Shown here: one piece after another, positions 18,073 through 26,988 of the stretch | How the letters are laid out: each line of letters starts with the position of its first letter | Position numbering within the stretch: the first letter of the stretch is position 1 | NCBI RefSeq assembly: GCF_001183545.1 | Contig: NZ_KQ236688.1 | Span: 3,856,395-3,920,394 of the forward strand | Source: Cellvibrio sp. pealriver | GTDB taxonomy: Bacteria; Pseudomonadota; Gammaproteobacteria; Pseudomonadales; Cellvibrionaceae | Direction of reading: 5' to 3' | Length of the DNA: 64,000 bases | Program-made: the position numbers and the translations under genes | Notes under the pieces: model-generated | What the model was told of the DNA's origin: nothing | Seen by the model: only the letters and a program-made list of their open reading frames with translations | The model's database searches: none

Positions 18073-19854
18073 ATGAGTTCTGTAGCAAATCAAAATCCGG
18101 TCATCGGCGATGCATCTGCTTGGGCGGTTTACAAGCGCTTGCTCACTTACGTCAAACCCTATACCGGATTATTCGTATTGAGTTTCTTGGGTTATGTGTT
18201 GTACGCCTATGCCAATACGTTGTTTGTATCCATTCTTGAAAATTTGATCAATGTGATTGCGCAAGATGATCCGAGCAATCGCTACCTTGTTCCGCTGCAA
18301 GTATTGGGTGCGACTTTTTTGCGCAGCCTGGGATCTTTTATCGGCGTTTATTTGATGTCGCGTATCGCATTTAATGTCATACACAATTTGCGCGTGCAAA
18401 CCTTCAACCATATGACGCGCCTGCCTAATTCTACTTACGACGAAAAAAATTCAGGCCATTTAATTTCGATTATTACCTACAACATTAACGGTGTGACGGC
18501 GGCTGCAACAGATGCAATCAAAATTTCATTGCGCGAAGGCCTCACCGTAATCGCCATGTTTGCGATGCTTGTGTATATGGACTGGCGGTTAACGATGACA
18601 TTTATTGTGATCGCGCCAATCCTTGCGTTAATTATTGGAACCGTCGGTAAACGTCTGCGTCGCCTGAGCAATAAAGTGCAGACAACGGTGGGCGATCTCA
18701 CGCAGGTCACGGGTGAAATGATTAATGGTTTTCATGTCATGCGCAGTTTTGGTGGAGAGGCGTATGAGAAGCAGCGCTTTGAAAAGGCGAGTAAAACCAA
18801 CTTCCAACAAAATATGAAAATTGTCACCACCGCCGCAGCAAATACGCCGCTGATCACCTTGATTATTTCGTTGGCGATGGCGGCGTTGATTTTTATTGCG
18901 CTGACGTTTATGGAAATGAAAGATCCGGCAAAATTTGTTGCCTACATGACCGCTGTTGCGGCGATCTTGCCGTCCCTGCGTCGTTTGGGGGAAGTGGCTC
19001 CGACAATACTCAAAGGTGTCGCAGCAGCAGATAGTGTATTTACCTTGCTTGATTCAGCCGTTGAAGAAGATACAGGCACCCATAAAGCGACGCGCGTGAA
19101 GGGCGAGGTCTCCTTTAAAGATGTAACATTTTGTTATCCAAACCAACCCAGGCCGGCGCTTAATCATATTGATTTGCAAGTTGCTTCCGGTGAAATTATT
19201 GCGTTGGTTGGCCGCTCTGGCAGCGGCAAGTCCACGCTGGTCAGCCTTCTTAACCGGTTTCACGATCCGGATTCCGGAACCATCCTGATTGATGGTGTTC
19301 CTATCCGCGATTACGTCTTGCAAAATTTGCGTGAGCAAATCGCGTTGGTGAACCAGCAGGTCACCTTGTTTAACGATACTGTTGCGGGCAATATTGCTTA
19401 CGGCAGTCTGCAATCGCGCGATATGGAGGCCATCCGCCGCGCGGCAGATGCAGCCTATGCGACCGAATTTATTGAGAATTTACCCGAGGGTTTCGATACC
19501 CTGATCGGTGAGTCGGGTGCGCGGTTATCGGGTGGGCAGCGCCAGCGTTTGGCAATCGCCCGCGCACTCTTGAAAGATGCACCTATTCTGATTTTGGACG
19601 AAGCGACATCGGCGCTTGATAATGAATCCGAACGCTATATTCAGGCGGCATTGGATACCGTTATGAAAGGGCGCACGACATTTGTGGTTGCGCATCGGTT
19701 ATCGACAATTGAGAAAGCTGACCGGATCCTGGTGTTGGATCATGGTGAAATAGTGGAACAGGGTACCCATTCCCAGCTGCTTGCGCATCAGGGCCATTAC
19801 GCCAAGCTTCATGCGAGGCAGTTTAGTGATGAGTCGCCTTTGGATAACCCGTGA
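18073..19854 (+). CDS. msbA: Lipid A export ABC transporter MsbA
   Basis: 593 residues, half-transporter acting as a homodimer that flips core-lipid A across the inner membrane. Six N-terminal transmembrane helices (about 30-320) precede a nucleotide-binding domain with Walker A GRSGSGKST, Q-loop NQQVTLFNDTV, signature LSGGQRQRLAIARALL, Walker B ILILDEATSALD and the switch AHRLSTI. It sits inside the LPS core cluster, as expected. Confidence 0.93.
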   Translation: MSSVANQNPVIGDASAWAVYKRLLTYVKPYTGLFVLSFLGYVLYAYANTLFVSILENLINVIAQDDPSNRYLVPLQVLGATFLRSLGSFIGVYLMSRIAFNVIHNLRVQTFNHMTRLPNSTYDEKNSGHLISIITYNINGVTAAATDAIKISLREGLTVIAMFAMLVYMDWRLTMTFIVIAPILALIIGTVGKRLRRLSNKVQTTVGDLTQVTGEMINGFHVMRSFGGEAYEKQRFEKASKTNFQQNMKIVTTAAANTPLITLIISLAMAALIFIALTFMEMKDPAKFVAYMTAVAAILPSLRRLGEVAPTILKGVAAADSVFTLLDSAVEEDTGTHKATRVKGEVSFKDVTFCYPNQPRPALNHIDLQVASGEIIALVGRSGSGKSTLVSLLNRFHDPDSGTILIDGVPIRDYVLQNLREQIALVNQQVTLFNDTVAGNIAYGSLQSRDMEAIRRAADAAYATEFIENLPEGFDTLIGESGARLSGGQRQRLAIARALLKDAPILILDEATSALDNESERYIQAALDTVMKGRTTFVVAHRLSTIEKADRILVLDHGEIVEQGTHSQLLAHQGHYAKLHARQFSDESPLDNP

Positions 19855-19931
19855 TCTAATGAAAACGGGCAGTGAACAGGAAATGGTTTTTAACGGAAGG
19901 CGTTAATGGACTTTATTATTTGGAGTGATCT

Positions 19932-21356
19932 ATGCATTTGACAATGCCCTATTTCGAGCGTGCACACATAGTGGTTGTAGGCGACATTATGCTAGACCGC
20001 TATTGGCATGGCATGAGCTCGCGTATCTCTCCTGAAGCGCCTGTTCCGGTTGTAAAAGTTAACCAGACCGAGGATCGCCCCGGTGGTGCAGCGAACGTTG
20101 CCTTGAACATGGCCGCCTTGGGATGTGGTGTTTCGCTCATCGGTGTTGTTGGGGATGACGAAGCCGGTCAGATTCTCTACAACCGTCTGAGAGCCGCAAA
20201 AATCCATACCAATTTCCAGATATCCGCCACCAAACCCACAGTGACCAAACTGCGTGTGGTGAGCCGGCATCAACAGCTGTTGCGCATGGACTTTGAAGAA
20301 AAGTTTGATCTGGCTGACAGCTGTGAATTCGTCGATAAAGTGAAAGGCCTTATTAACCGCACCGATGCCCTGGTGCTGTCGGATTATGCCAAAGGCAGTC
20401 TGGTGGATTGCCAGTCCCTGATCCGCATGGCGCGCGATGCTGGTGTCCCTGTGTTGGTAGATCCTAAAGGCAGCGACTTTTCACGCTACCGTGGTGCCAC
20501 TGTCTTAACGCCTAATTTTCTTGAGTTTGAATCGATTGTTGGCAAGTGTGCCAATGAGATGGAGTTAGTGAGCAAGGGGCAAGCGTTAATTCGCGACCTT
20601 GATCTTCAGGCGTTGTTGATCACGCGCGGGGAGCAAGGGTTGACCTTATTGCGCGACAACCAGACTGAGCTGCACTTGCCTGCGCGTGCGCGCGAAGTAT
20701 TTGATGTGACGGGCGCTGGCGATACCGTGATTGCAACACTGGCGGCGGTGATCGCCGCGGGTCAAACCTTGCCGGAAGCGACGGCGCTGGCGAATTTAGC
20801 TGCGGGTATTGTCGTGGGCAAGATGGGTACTGCAACGGTCAGTGCGCCTGAGTTGCGCCGTGCTGTTATCGCTGAGCAGGGTGCTGAGCGCGGTGTGGTG
20901 ACTGAGGAGCAATTGCTGTTGGCGTTGGAGGATGCGCGCGCCAGTGGTGAAAAAATAGTCTTCACCAACGGTTGCTTCGACATTATTCACGCAGGTCATG
21001 TTGGCTATTTGGAAGAAGCCCGCAAGCAAGGTGATCGCTTGGTATTGGCGGTTAACTCCGATGATTCGATCCGTCGCCTGAAAGGAGCGGGAAGGCCGAT
21101 CAATCCACTGGATCGCCGCATGGCGGTGTTGGCCGGGTTGGAAGCAGTGGACTGGGTGGTCTCTTTTGATGAAGACACTCCCGAGCGCCTGTTGCGCAGG
21201 GTAAAGCCGGATGTACTGGTCAAGGGTGGCGATTACCGTGAAGATCAGGTCGTTGGTGGCCAGATCGTCAAAGCCTATAACGGCTCGGTCAAGGTGCTCA
21301 GTTTTTACGATAACTGCTCAACCACATCGATTGTGAATAAGATTTTGCGGCAATAA
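19932..21356 (+). CDS. hldE: Bifunctional heptose-7-phosphate kinase / heptose-1-phosphate adenylyltransferase
   Basis: 474 residues. The N-terminal ribokinase domain (about 1-320) has VVVGDIMLDRYW, RPGGAANVALNMAALG and DVTGAGDTVIATLA. The C-terminal nucleotidyltransferase (about 340-474) has TNGCFDIIHAGHVGYLEEA and NSDDSIRRLKG. It makes ADP-heptose for WaaF and its partners. The ATG at 19932 has GGAG 9 bases upstream. The 77-base gap from msbA contains no clear terminator, so cotranscription is possible. Confidence 0.95.
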   Translation: MHLTMPYFERAHIVVVGDIMLDRYWHGMSSRISPEAPVPVVKVNQTEDRPGGAANVALNMAALGCGVSLIGVVGDDEAGQILYNRLRAAKIHTNFQISATKPTVTKLRVVSRHQQLLRMDFEEKFDLADSCEFVDKVKGLINRTDALVLSDYAKGSLVDCQSLIRMARDAGVPVLVDPKGSDFSRYRGATVLTPNFLEFESIVGKCANEMELVSKGQALIRDLDLQALLITRGEQGLTLLRDNQTELHLPARAREVFDVTGAGDTVIATLAAVIAAGQTLPEATALANLAAGIVVGKMGTATVSAPELRRAVIAEQGAERGVVTEEQLLLALEDARASGEKIVFTNGCFDIIHAGHVGYLEEARKQGDRLVLAVNSDDSIRRLKGAGRPINPLDRRMAVLAGLEAVDWVVSFDEDTPERLLRRVKPDVLVKGGDYREDQVVGGQIVKAYNGSVKVLSFYDNCSTTSIVNKILRQ

Positions 21357-21435
21357 ATCAATCAGCGCGGTGCACTCGCACCAATTCATCCAATCTTGGC
21401 TAGACTTCGTATAAACCTCAACAAGAGGAAGTCTA

Positions 21436-22968
21436 ATGTCTGGTTTGCCGTCCCCCCAAGTTGCCAATCGTGGCAACTTGATCGATTTTGTAACCAACTA
21501 TCACGTCTACATTGACCGCATCATGCTCTGGGTGACGTTTGCCGCTTGGGCGATGTCATTTCTCTACGCAGGGGTAAACAATACCTGGTTTCTGGCGTTG
21601 TTTATCGGTGGCCTCTTTACGGCAATCAATTGGTTTGCCATCCGGGTGGTGAAGCATACTCACATTACGCCCTGTGTTATCGCAGTGGTTTACATGTTGT
21701 TTGTCAGCCTGCATGTCCATCAGCTGAAAGGCATGATTGAAGCTCACTTCGGCTACTTTGTTTTTCTGGCTGCTCTATTTACCTATCTCAACTGGCGTCC
21801 GTTGGTGTGGGCTGCAGGTGCAGCGGCGGTACTGCATGTCGTACTTCATATGATGCAAAACGCCGGAATAGAAATTTACCTGTTCCCCGACCATATGCAT
21901 TCATGGACGATTGTGGCTATGCATGCGTTTTATGTGGTGATTGAAACGGCAGTATTGATTGTATTGGTCAGACTGGCGAGCCGATTATTAGTGGTTGCCC
22001 GCGAGCTGGTTGGTGTGACCGAGGCAATGATAGTCAGTGAACAGCGAATTGATTTGAGTGTGCGCGCCAAGGTGCGCAACAACGCGATTCTCGATCATTT
22101 GAATTGGTTGTTAGATGGCATTAGCGGTGCGATTCGCTCTGCGCTGGGCGCTCAGGAGCAAGCCGACCAAAATCTTGGCGCGCTGACAGACAATACACAG
22201 CAGCTCGTCAAAATGGCCAGCCAGTCCAGCTCGGCGGCTGATGTTATTCAAATTGCTGTAGACAATATGCATCAATCTTTTGTGAGTGTGGCAGCGCAAG
22301 TTCAGCGAGCGGCGGTGCTGGTTGAAGACACGGTTGCTGCGCAAAGAGAGGGGAAGGCGGCGGTCAAAATATCGCGCGAGGGGATTATTGATTTATCCAG
22401 CGTATTGAGTGATACCGCGCAAGCAATCGATAGCCTGTCGGCCGACTGTGGTGCCATTACCAGCGCTGTATCGGAAATCCAGGGGATTGCCGAACAGACG
22501 AACCTGTTGGCACTCAACGCAGCGATCGAAGCGGCGCGTGCAGGTGAGCAGGGGCGCGGTTTTGCTGTAGTCGCTGACGAGGTGAGGGCACTCGCCCAGC
22601 GCACCCAGGTCTCCACCAAGAACATCAAAACGATAGTGGATCGTTTGGTGTCCGGTTCGGCCAGTTCCGTTCAGGCCATGGGGCAGAGCCGTGCAAGGGT
22701 ATTGGAGAATGTCTCCCACTCGGAAGCGGTAGAGCAGATGTTTGAGCGTATCGCCAGTGCGATTGGCGAGCTTAATCGCATCAGCCAGCAAATCGCCGCA
22801 GCCACTGAGGAGCAGACCCAAACATCCGAATCGATTGCGCAGCAAACGTCGCAATTGTCCATTTTAAGCAGCGATACCACCCACATCGTCAACCAAAACC
22901 GGCAAATGATCGACAAGCTGCAGTTGGCATTCAGCGATTTGCAGTTGGCATTGACCAAGTTTCACTAA
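21436..22968 (+). CDS. Methyl-accepting chemotaxis protein with hexahelical membrane sensor
   Basis: 510 residues. About six hydrophobic segments occupy residues 25-190 with only short loops, so there is no periplasmic ligand domain. A short HAMP-like linker follows, then a signalling domain whose hairpin tip reads [20 protein letters not shown], then [18 protein letters not shown]. It should signal through CheA/CheW. The sensor type implies detection of a membrane-related or respiratory cue. The ligand is unknown, and no other chemotaxis genes are nearby. Confidence 0.85.
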   Translation: MSGLPSPQVANRGNLIDFVTNYHVYIDRIMLWVTFAAWAMSFLYAGVNNTWFLALFIGGLFTAINWFAIRVVKHTHITPCVIAVVYMLFVSLHVHQLKGMIEAHFGYFVFLAALFTYLNWRPLVWAAGAAAVLHVVLHMMQNAGIEIYLFPDHMHSWTIVAMHAFYVVIETAVLIVLVRLASRLLVVARELVGVTEAMIVSEQRIDLSVRAKVRNNAILDHLNWLLDGISGAIRSALGAQEQADQNLGALTDNTQQLVKMASQSSSAADVIQIAVDNMHQSFVSVAAQVQRAAVLVEDTVAAQREGKAAVKISREGIIDLSSVLSDTAQAIDSLSADCGAITSAVSEIQGIAEQTNLLALNAAIEAARAGEQGRGFAVVADEVRALAQRTQVSTKNIKTIVDRLVSGSASSVQAMGQSRARVLENVSHSEAVEQMFERIASAIGELNRISQQIAAATEEQTQTSESIAQQTSQLSILSSDTTHIVNQNRQMIDKLQLAFSDLQLALTKFH

Positions 22969-22983
22969 CTGCGGTGAAACTAA

Positions 22984-23019
22984 AAAAAATCCCCGCCAGC
23001 AGCGCTGACGGGGATTTTT
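22984..23019. terminator. Bidirectional terminator
   Basis: AAAAATCCCCG...CGGGGATTTTT forms a strong hairpin with A/T tracts on both sides, between the convergent chemoreceptor and yqhD genes. Confidence 0.85.
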
Positions 23020-23041
23020 AATAACAGAGTGCCGGTATGTA

Positions 23042-24196
23042 TCAGGCAGCCAGTTCCAATATTTCACGCGAAGCGTCCGGTGTGATTGCTCCATGCTCAC
23101 CCAATGCCAGCAACTCGTGTTTGACCAGCATATCCACAAGTTTAGGGATAGATTCGCGACCCACGCCATAACCACTCAGGGTAGTCGGGGTGCCCATTTG
23201 TTCAAAGAATTGGCGGGTAGCCGCAATCGCCGCATCAATCAACTCATCCTCATTGGTCTGTGTAAGCCCCCACACGCGGCGGCCGTATTGCACGAGTTTG
23301 GCGTGCTTTTTGGCGCGCTGATGTTGCATCACGGCAGGTAATACCACTGCGAGTGTCTGGGCGTGATCCAGTCCGTGCATCGCAGTCAGTTCGTGACCGA
23401 TCATATGGGTTGCCCAATCTTGCGGTACGCCTACGCCGATCAAACCATTCAGCGCCATAGTCGCCGCCCACATAATATTGGCGCGCAAGGCGTAGTTGGT
23501 GGGGTCTTTTAATGCGCGCGGTCCCTCTTCGATCAATGTCATCAACAAACCTTCTGCAAAGCGATCCTGCACCTTGGCATCAACAGGGTACGTCAGGTAT
23601 TGCTCCATGATATGTACAAACGCATCGACTACGCCGTTAGCGATCTGGCGTGGCGGCAGGCTATAGGTAGTGGTTGGATCGAGAATCGCAAATTGCGGAT
23701 AAACCAGCGGGCTGCCAAAAGACAGCTTTTCCTGGGTGGCCGCTTTGGTAATAACCGAGTTGCCGTTGCTCTCGGTACCCGTAGCAGGCAGGGTCAACAC
23801 GCAGCCAATGGGCAGGGCGCTAAAGAACGGCTGGTGTTTTGCCATGATGTCCCAAGGTTCGCCGTCAAAATTCACCGCTGCCGCAATCAATTTAGTGCCA
23901 TCAATCACACTGCCGCCACCCACCGGCAGAAGGAAATCGATCTTCTCTTTTTTAACCAGCTCAACGGCTTTCATCAGGGTTTCATAGTGCGGATTGGGCT
24001 CAATACCGCCAAACTCAAACCAGACTTTACCCTCCAGTGCCTTGGTCACTTGCTCGTAAACACCGTTCTGTTTAATGGAGCCGCCGCCATAAGTGACTAG
24101 GATACGAGCGTTGGCCGGAACGAGTTCAGCGAGCGTTTTGATCTGGCCTTCGCCAAAGACGATTTTTGTGGGGTTGGAAAATGTGAAATTTTGCAT
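23042..24196 (-). CDS. yqhD: NADPH-dependent alcohol/aldehyde dehydrogenase YqhD
   Basis: 384 residues from the ATG at 24194-24196 with GGAG upstream; a longer frame reaches back into the Rieske gene and is rejected. It aligns from memory with E. coli YqhD nearly end to end: FSNPTKIVFGEGQ, TYGGGSIKQNGVY, EFGGIEPNPHYETLMKAVEL, VGGGSVIDGTKLIAAA, VLTLPATGTESN, the metal ligands in DAFVHIMEQY and GHELTAMHGLDHAQTLA. It reduces toxic short-chain aldehydes using NADPH and a divalent metal. Confidence 0.93.
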   Translation of the reverse strand: MQNFTFSNPTKIVFGEGQIKTLAELVPANARILVTYGGGSIKQNGVYEQVTKALEGKVWFEFGGIEPNPHYETLMKAVELVKKEKIDFLLPVGGGSVIDGTKLIAAAVNFDGEPWDIMAKHQPFFSALPIGCVLTLPATGTESNGNSVITKAATQEKLSFGSPLVYPQFAILDPTTTYSLPPRQIANGVVDAFVHIMEQYLTYPVDAKVQDRFAEGLLMTLIEEGPRALKDPTNYALRANIMWAATMALNGLIGVGVPQDWATHMIGHELTAMHGLDHAQTLAVVLPAVMQHQRAKKHAKLVQYGRRVWGLTQTNEDELIDAAIAATRQFFEQMGTPTTLSGYGVGRESIPKLVDMLVKHELLALGEHGAITPDASREILELAA

Positions 24197-24290
24197 GAGC
24201 TTCTCCGCGAACAGGGTTAATAGCGATGAGATTGCATAAGGTTGGTCACTAAAATCATCTGTGGCCGATAAAATCAGATCAGGTAAAAAA

Positions 24291-24629
24291 TCAGGTTTGG
24301 TCGATAAAAATACTGCCTTCAAGCAGGTTGTAAGCCACCGGGATAAGCGCCTGCCCACTGCAAGGGCCGGCAACACATTTACCTGTCTGGATCACAAACA
24401 GTGCGCCGTGATTGGCGCACATGATCATGCTTTTGCTGCTATCCAGAAACTCGTCATCCTGCCATTCAAGCGGGATGCCCAAATGAGGGCAGCGGTTTTG
24501 ATAGAGGTAAATCTTGCCCCGCTGGTTGATGGCAAATAATCTGCGGTCAGCCAGCGTAAACCCTTTACTGGTGCCCTCAGGAATATCCTCAAGGGCACAG
24601 AGACGGAGCTGTCCAGCTGAATTAGGCAT
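24291..24629 (-). CDS. Rieske [2Fe-2S] ferredoxin-like protein
   Basis: 112 residues. A single Rieske domain with cluster ligands in CPHLGIPLEW (C47, H49) and CANHGALF (C71, H74). The 21-residue spacing between the two boxes is a little longer than the usual 15-17. It has no signal peptide or membrane anchor, so it is probably a soluble cytoplasmic electron carrier. It is the last gene of an apparent htpX-protease-Rieske run, 23 bases after the protease. The partner oxidase is not evident here. Confidence 0.85.
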   Translation of the reverse strand: MPNSAGQLRLCALEDIPEGTSKGFTLADRRLFAINQRGKIYLYQNRCPHLGIPLEWQDDEFLDSSKSMIMCANHGALFVIQTGKCVAGPCSGQALIPVAYNLLEGSIFIDQT

Positions 24630-24652
24630 TACGTTTTAATGGTTACTTTAGA

Positions 24653-25714
24653 TTATCGGGGGGCGGCAAGCGCAACGCTGCGCGTTAGCAATTTGCCGTT
24701 GCGCACCACGCTAACTTTGACTTTGTCGCCGGGCTTGTAATGTTCCAGCGCGCTAAGCAATTGATCGTCGTTGGCGACGGGGTAATCATCAATTGCCACA
24801 ATCACATCACCCAGGGTGATTTGCCCCCAGTTGTTGCGCTTGGCACCTTCAAAGCCTGCCTGTGCCGCAGGTGAGTTGGGTTCAACTCGCAGAATCGGTA
24901 CACCTTCCACCCCAATTTGCTGTGCCCATTGATCAGGTGCGACAGCAATACCCAATATCGGGCGCACGAGTCGGCCATGGGTAATCAGCTCGGGCACTAC
25001 TTCTTTGACGGTGTTTACCGGAATCGCAAAACCGATACCGGCGCTGGCTCCGCTTGGGCTGTAAATCATGGTGTTGACACCAATCAACTTGCCTTCAGAG
25101 TTGAGCAAAGGCCCGCCCGAGTTGCCGGGGTTGATGGCGGCATCGGTCTGGATCACATTGGTGATCTTGCGCTGATTAGGGGAAATGATCTCGCGCCCGA
25201 GAGCACTGACCACGCCTGTCGTCAGGGTTGCATCCAAACCGAACGGATTGCCAATCGCCAATACCTTGCGGCCGACACGTAAATCACTCGAATCACCTAA
25301 TGGCAGGGCATTCAGTTTGGCTTTTTTGCCATCGATTTTGAGTACCGCGAGATCGCGCTCCGGTGCCAGCCCGACTACTTCAGCTGGCCAGTTGGATTGG
25401 TCTTGCAGGGTAATAGTGATTTGCCGGGCACCTTCTACCACGTGATAGTTGGTGACGATGTAGCCTTTTTCATCCCATACAAATCCGGTGCCTGAGCCGC
25501 GCGGCACAGTCACCAGATCAAATGAGTAAGGGTCGCGGGCGAGTTGTTGGTTGGTGACAAACACAACACTCGGGCGTGCCGCATCAAACACTTCGACACT
25601 GTTGCGCTCATCGTCAGTGGAAAAGGCTTGGGCGGTTGTGCTGATCGCACTCGCGCCCGTGAAAAACGTGATGCCTGCTAAAAACGTCGTAATCGTCCAG
25701 CGCCAGAGTTTCAT
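24653..25714 (-). CDS. HtrA/Deg-type periplasmic serine protease
   Basis: 353 residues with an N-terminal signal or anchor (about 8-30). The trypsin-like domain has the full triad: H91 in NYHVVEG, D121 in ERDLAVL and S199 in NPGNSGGPLL. One C-terminal PDZ domain (about 255-350) includes ILRVEPNSPAAQAGF and GDVIVAIDDYPV. A single PDZ and short length resemble DegS rather than DegP, but the catalytic-loop region also fits plant-type Deg1-like bacterial proteases. It starts 18 bases after htpX, forming a proteostasis operon. Confidence 0.88.
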   Translation of the reverse strand: MKLWRWTITTFLAGITFFTGASAISTTAQAFSTDDERNSVEVFDAARPSVVFVTNQQLARDPYSFDLVTVPRGSGTGFVWDEKGYIVTNYHVVEGARQITITLQDQSNWPAEVVGLAPERDLAVLKIDGKKAKLNALPLGDSSDLRVGRKVLAIGNPFGLDATLTTGVVSALGREIISPNQRKITNVIQTDAAINPGNSGGPLLNSEGKLIGVNTMIYSPSGASAGIGFAIPVNTVKEVVPELITHGRLVRPILGIAVAPDQWAQQIGVEGVPILRVEPNSPAAQAGFEGAKRNNWGQITLGDVIVAIDDYPVANDDQLLSALEHYKPGDKVKVSVVRNGKLLTRSVALAAPR

Positions 25715-25732
25715 GCCCGTTCTCCGCTCAGG

Positions 25733-26608
25733 TTAGGCGTTATCGCGCAGAGCCTGAATACGGGCTTCCAGCGGTGGGTGGCTGGCAAACAGGTTGCGCA
25801 CACCGCCGCTGATACCAAACGCGCGCATACTGCTCGGCAGCGGGCTTTCCACTCCGGCATTGGTTTCAGCTTGCAGGCGTTGCAAGGCGCGGATCATGGC
25901 GCCGCGGTCAGCGAGCGTTGCACCGGCATGGTCGGCACGGAATTCGCGATAGCGTGAGAAAGCGGCGACGATCATTGAGGCGAGGAAGCCCAGCACAATT
26001 TCAGCCACCATGGTCGCGATCATAAAACCAAAACCGCGGCCACTTTCATTCTTGAGCAATACACGGTCTACGAAGTCGCCGATGATACGTGCGAAGAACA
26101 TCACGAAGGTGTTTACCACGCCTTGAATCAGACTCAGGGTAATCATATCGCCATTGGCAACGTGGCCGATTTCGTGTGCCAGTACGGCTTCCACTTCATC
26201 GCGTTCAAAGCGTTGCAGCAGGCCAAGGCTCACCGCAACCAGCGCATCGTTACGATTCCAACCGGTCGCAAATGCGTTGGATTCCTGCGCGGCAAACACA
26301 CCGATCTCAGGTGTCTTGATACCGGCTTTTTGGGATAACTTGGTCACTGTATCAACCAGCCATTGTTCATCCGCATTGCGTGGTTGCTCGATGAGCTGGA
26401 CACCCATGGTGCGTTTTGCCATCCATTTGGACAAAAACAGCGAAATAAAGGAGCCGACAAAACCGAACACGGCGCAAAACACCAGCATGCTTGATAAATC
26501 CAGCCCGCCTGCTGTGCGATAGTTACCCACACCCAGCAAGCTCAACACTATACCTGCCACAACCATGACAGCGATGTTGGTTAATAAAAACAAGCCAATG
26601 CGTAACAC
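25733..26608 (-). CDS. htpX: Membrane zinc metalloprotease HtpX
   Basis: 291 residues, M48 family. I place the start at GTG 26606-26608, because GGGAGAG lies 6-8 bases upstream and the resulting [15 protein letters not shown] matches other HtpX N-termini; the in-frame ATG at 26623 overlaps that ribosome site. Motifs are two N-terminal membrane helices, the zinc site [13 protein letters not shown], two more helices, and [13 protein letters not shown] with the third ligand. It degrades misfolded inner-membrane proteins. It heads the htpX-htrA-Rieske run. Confidence 0.93.
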   Translation of the reverse strand: MLRIGLFLLTNIAVMVVAGIVLSLLGVGNYRTAGGLDLSSMLVFCAVFGFVGSFISLFLSKWMAKRTMGVQLIEQPRNADEQWLVDTVTKLSQKAGIKTPEIGVFAAQESNAFATGWNRNDALVAVSLGLLQRFERDEVEAVLAHEIGHVANGDMITLSLIQGVVNTFVMFFARIIGDFVDRVLLKNESGRGFGFMIATMVAEIVLGFLASMIVAAFSRYREFRADHAGATLADRGAMIRALQRLQAETNAGVESPLPSSMRAFGISGGVRNLFASHPPLEARIQALRDNA

Positions 26609-26763
26609 GATAGTCTCTCCCATAGAGTTATTGGTTAACCGCAGTAAGCGCGGTCTCGGGCGATATATGCGTGCATGCGGACAAAATTTCAATTGCCGGT
26701 GCGTTAAGAATTGCTATGCACCAAGAGGCGTAATTGCGCGAGTGAGTGAAGCGGGGAAAGGGC

Positions 26764-26791
26764 AAGAAAAATGGCCGCCACAAGGGCGGCC
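26764..26791 (-). terminator. Intrinsic terminator of the putative small RNA
   Basis: Minus-strand GGCCGCC-CTTGT-GGCGGCC stem (26773-26791) followed by ATTTTTCTT. It lies about 155 bases upstream of htpX, so it does not terminate a coding gene unless the cyclic-nucleotide-binding transcript reads through. Confidence 0.8.
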
Positions 26792-26920
26792 CAAGCAACC
26801 GTGTTAGCCGAGAGACCTTCGGAGAGGAAAGCCCCAAGGGGGTGAGTAGAGCCATTAACCGACTTGCAGGGCGATTAAAGATTCCGCTCAACTGCTGTGC
26901 GGAAGATACTGTGCAGCAGT
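26764..26920 (-). ncRNA. Putative Fur-repressed small regulatory RNA (RyhB/PrrF type)
   Basis: About 157 nt on the minus strand, between the cyclic-nucleotide-binding gene and htpX. It has its own sigma-70 promoter, Fur-like boxes, a 5' stem-loop (CTGCTG/CAGCAG arms at 26914-26919 and 26892-26897) starting at the predicted first base, a C-rich middle with CACCCCC that could pair with a ribosome site, and a GC-rich terminator. The only frame through it would start at a TTG inside the -10 box and has an implausible composition. It fits an iron-starvation RNA. The identity is inferred and I recall no named homologue. Confidence 0.65.
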
Positions 26921-26926
26921 GAGTTA

Positions 26927-26955
26927 ACAATAATCGTTCTCATTAGCAAGGTCAA
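26927..26955 (-). promoter_or_regulatory. Sigma-70 promoter of the putative small RNA
   Basis: TTGACC (26950-26955) and TATTGT (26927-26932) on the minus strand, separated by exactly 17 bases. The predicted first base is near 26920, exactly where the 5' stem-loop begins. Confidence 0.65.
26929..26944 (-). promoter_or_regulatory. Fur box overlapping the -10 element
   Basis: Minus strand AATGAGAACGATTATT closely matches the AATGAGAATnATTATT form of Fur sites. It covers the spacer and -10 of the small-RNA promoter, the classical repression position. Confidence 0.6.
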
Positions 26956-26962
26956 GCTTTTT

Positions 26963-26977
26963 TGAGAAATATTCTCA
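26963..26977. promoter_or_regulatory. Second Fur-like inverted repeat
   Basis: TGAGAA-ATA-TTCTCA is a perfect 6-bp inverted repeat, flanked by ATT to give AATGAGAATATTTCTCAA on the minus strand. It lies just upstream of the -35 and about 34 bases from the first box. Confidence 0.5.
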
Positions 26978-26988
26978 TTTGAGGTGGT

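Noticed and set aside
26628..26930. 100-residue minus-strand frame across the small-RNA region
   Set aside because: It would begin at a TTG lying inside the predicted -10 element, has no ribosome site, reads through a strong terminator hairpin and has an unnatural composition.
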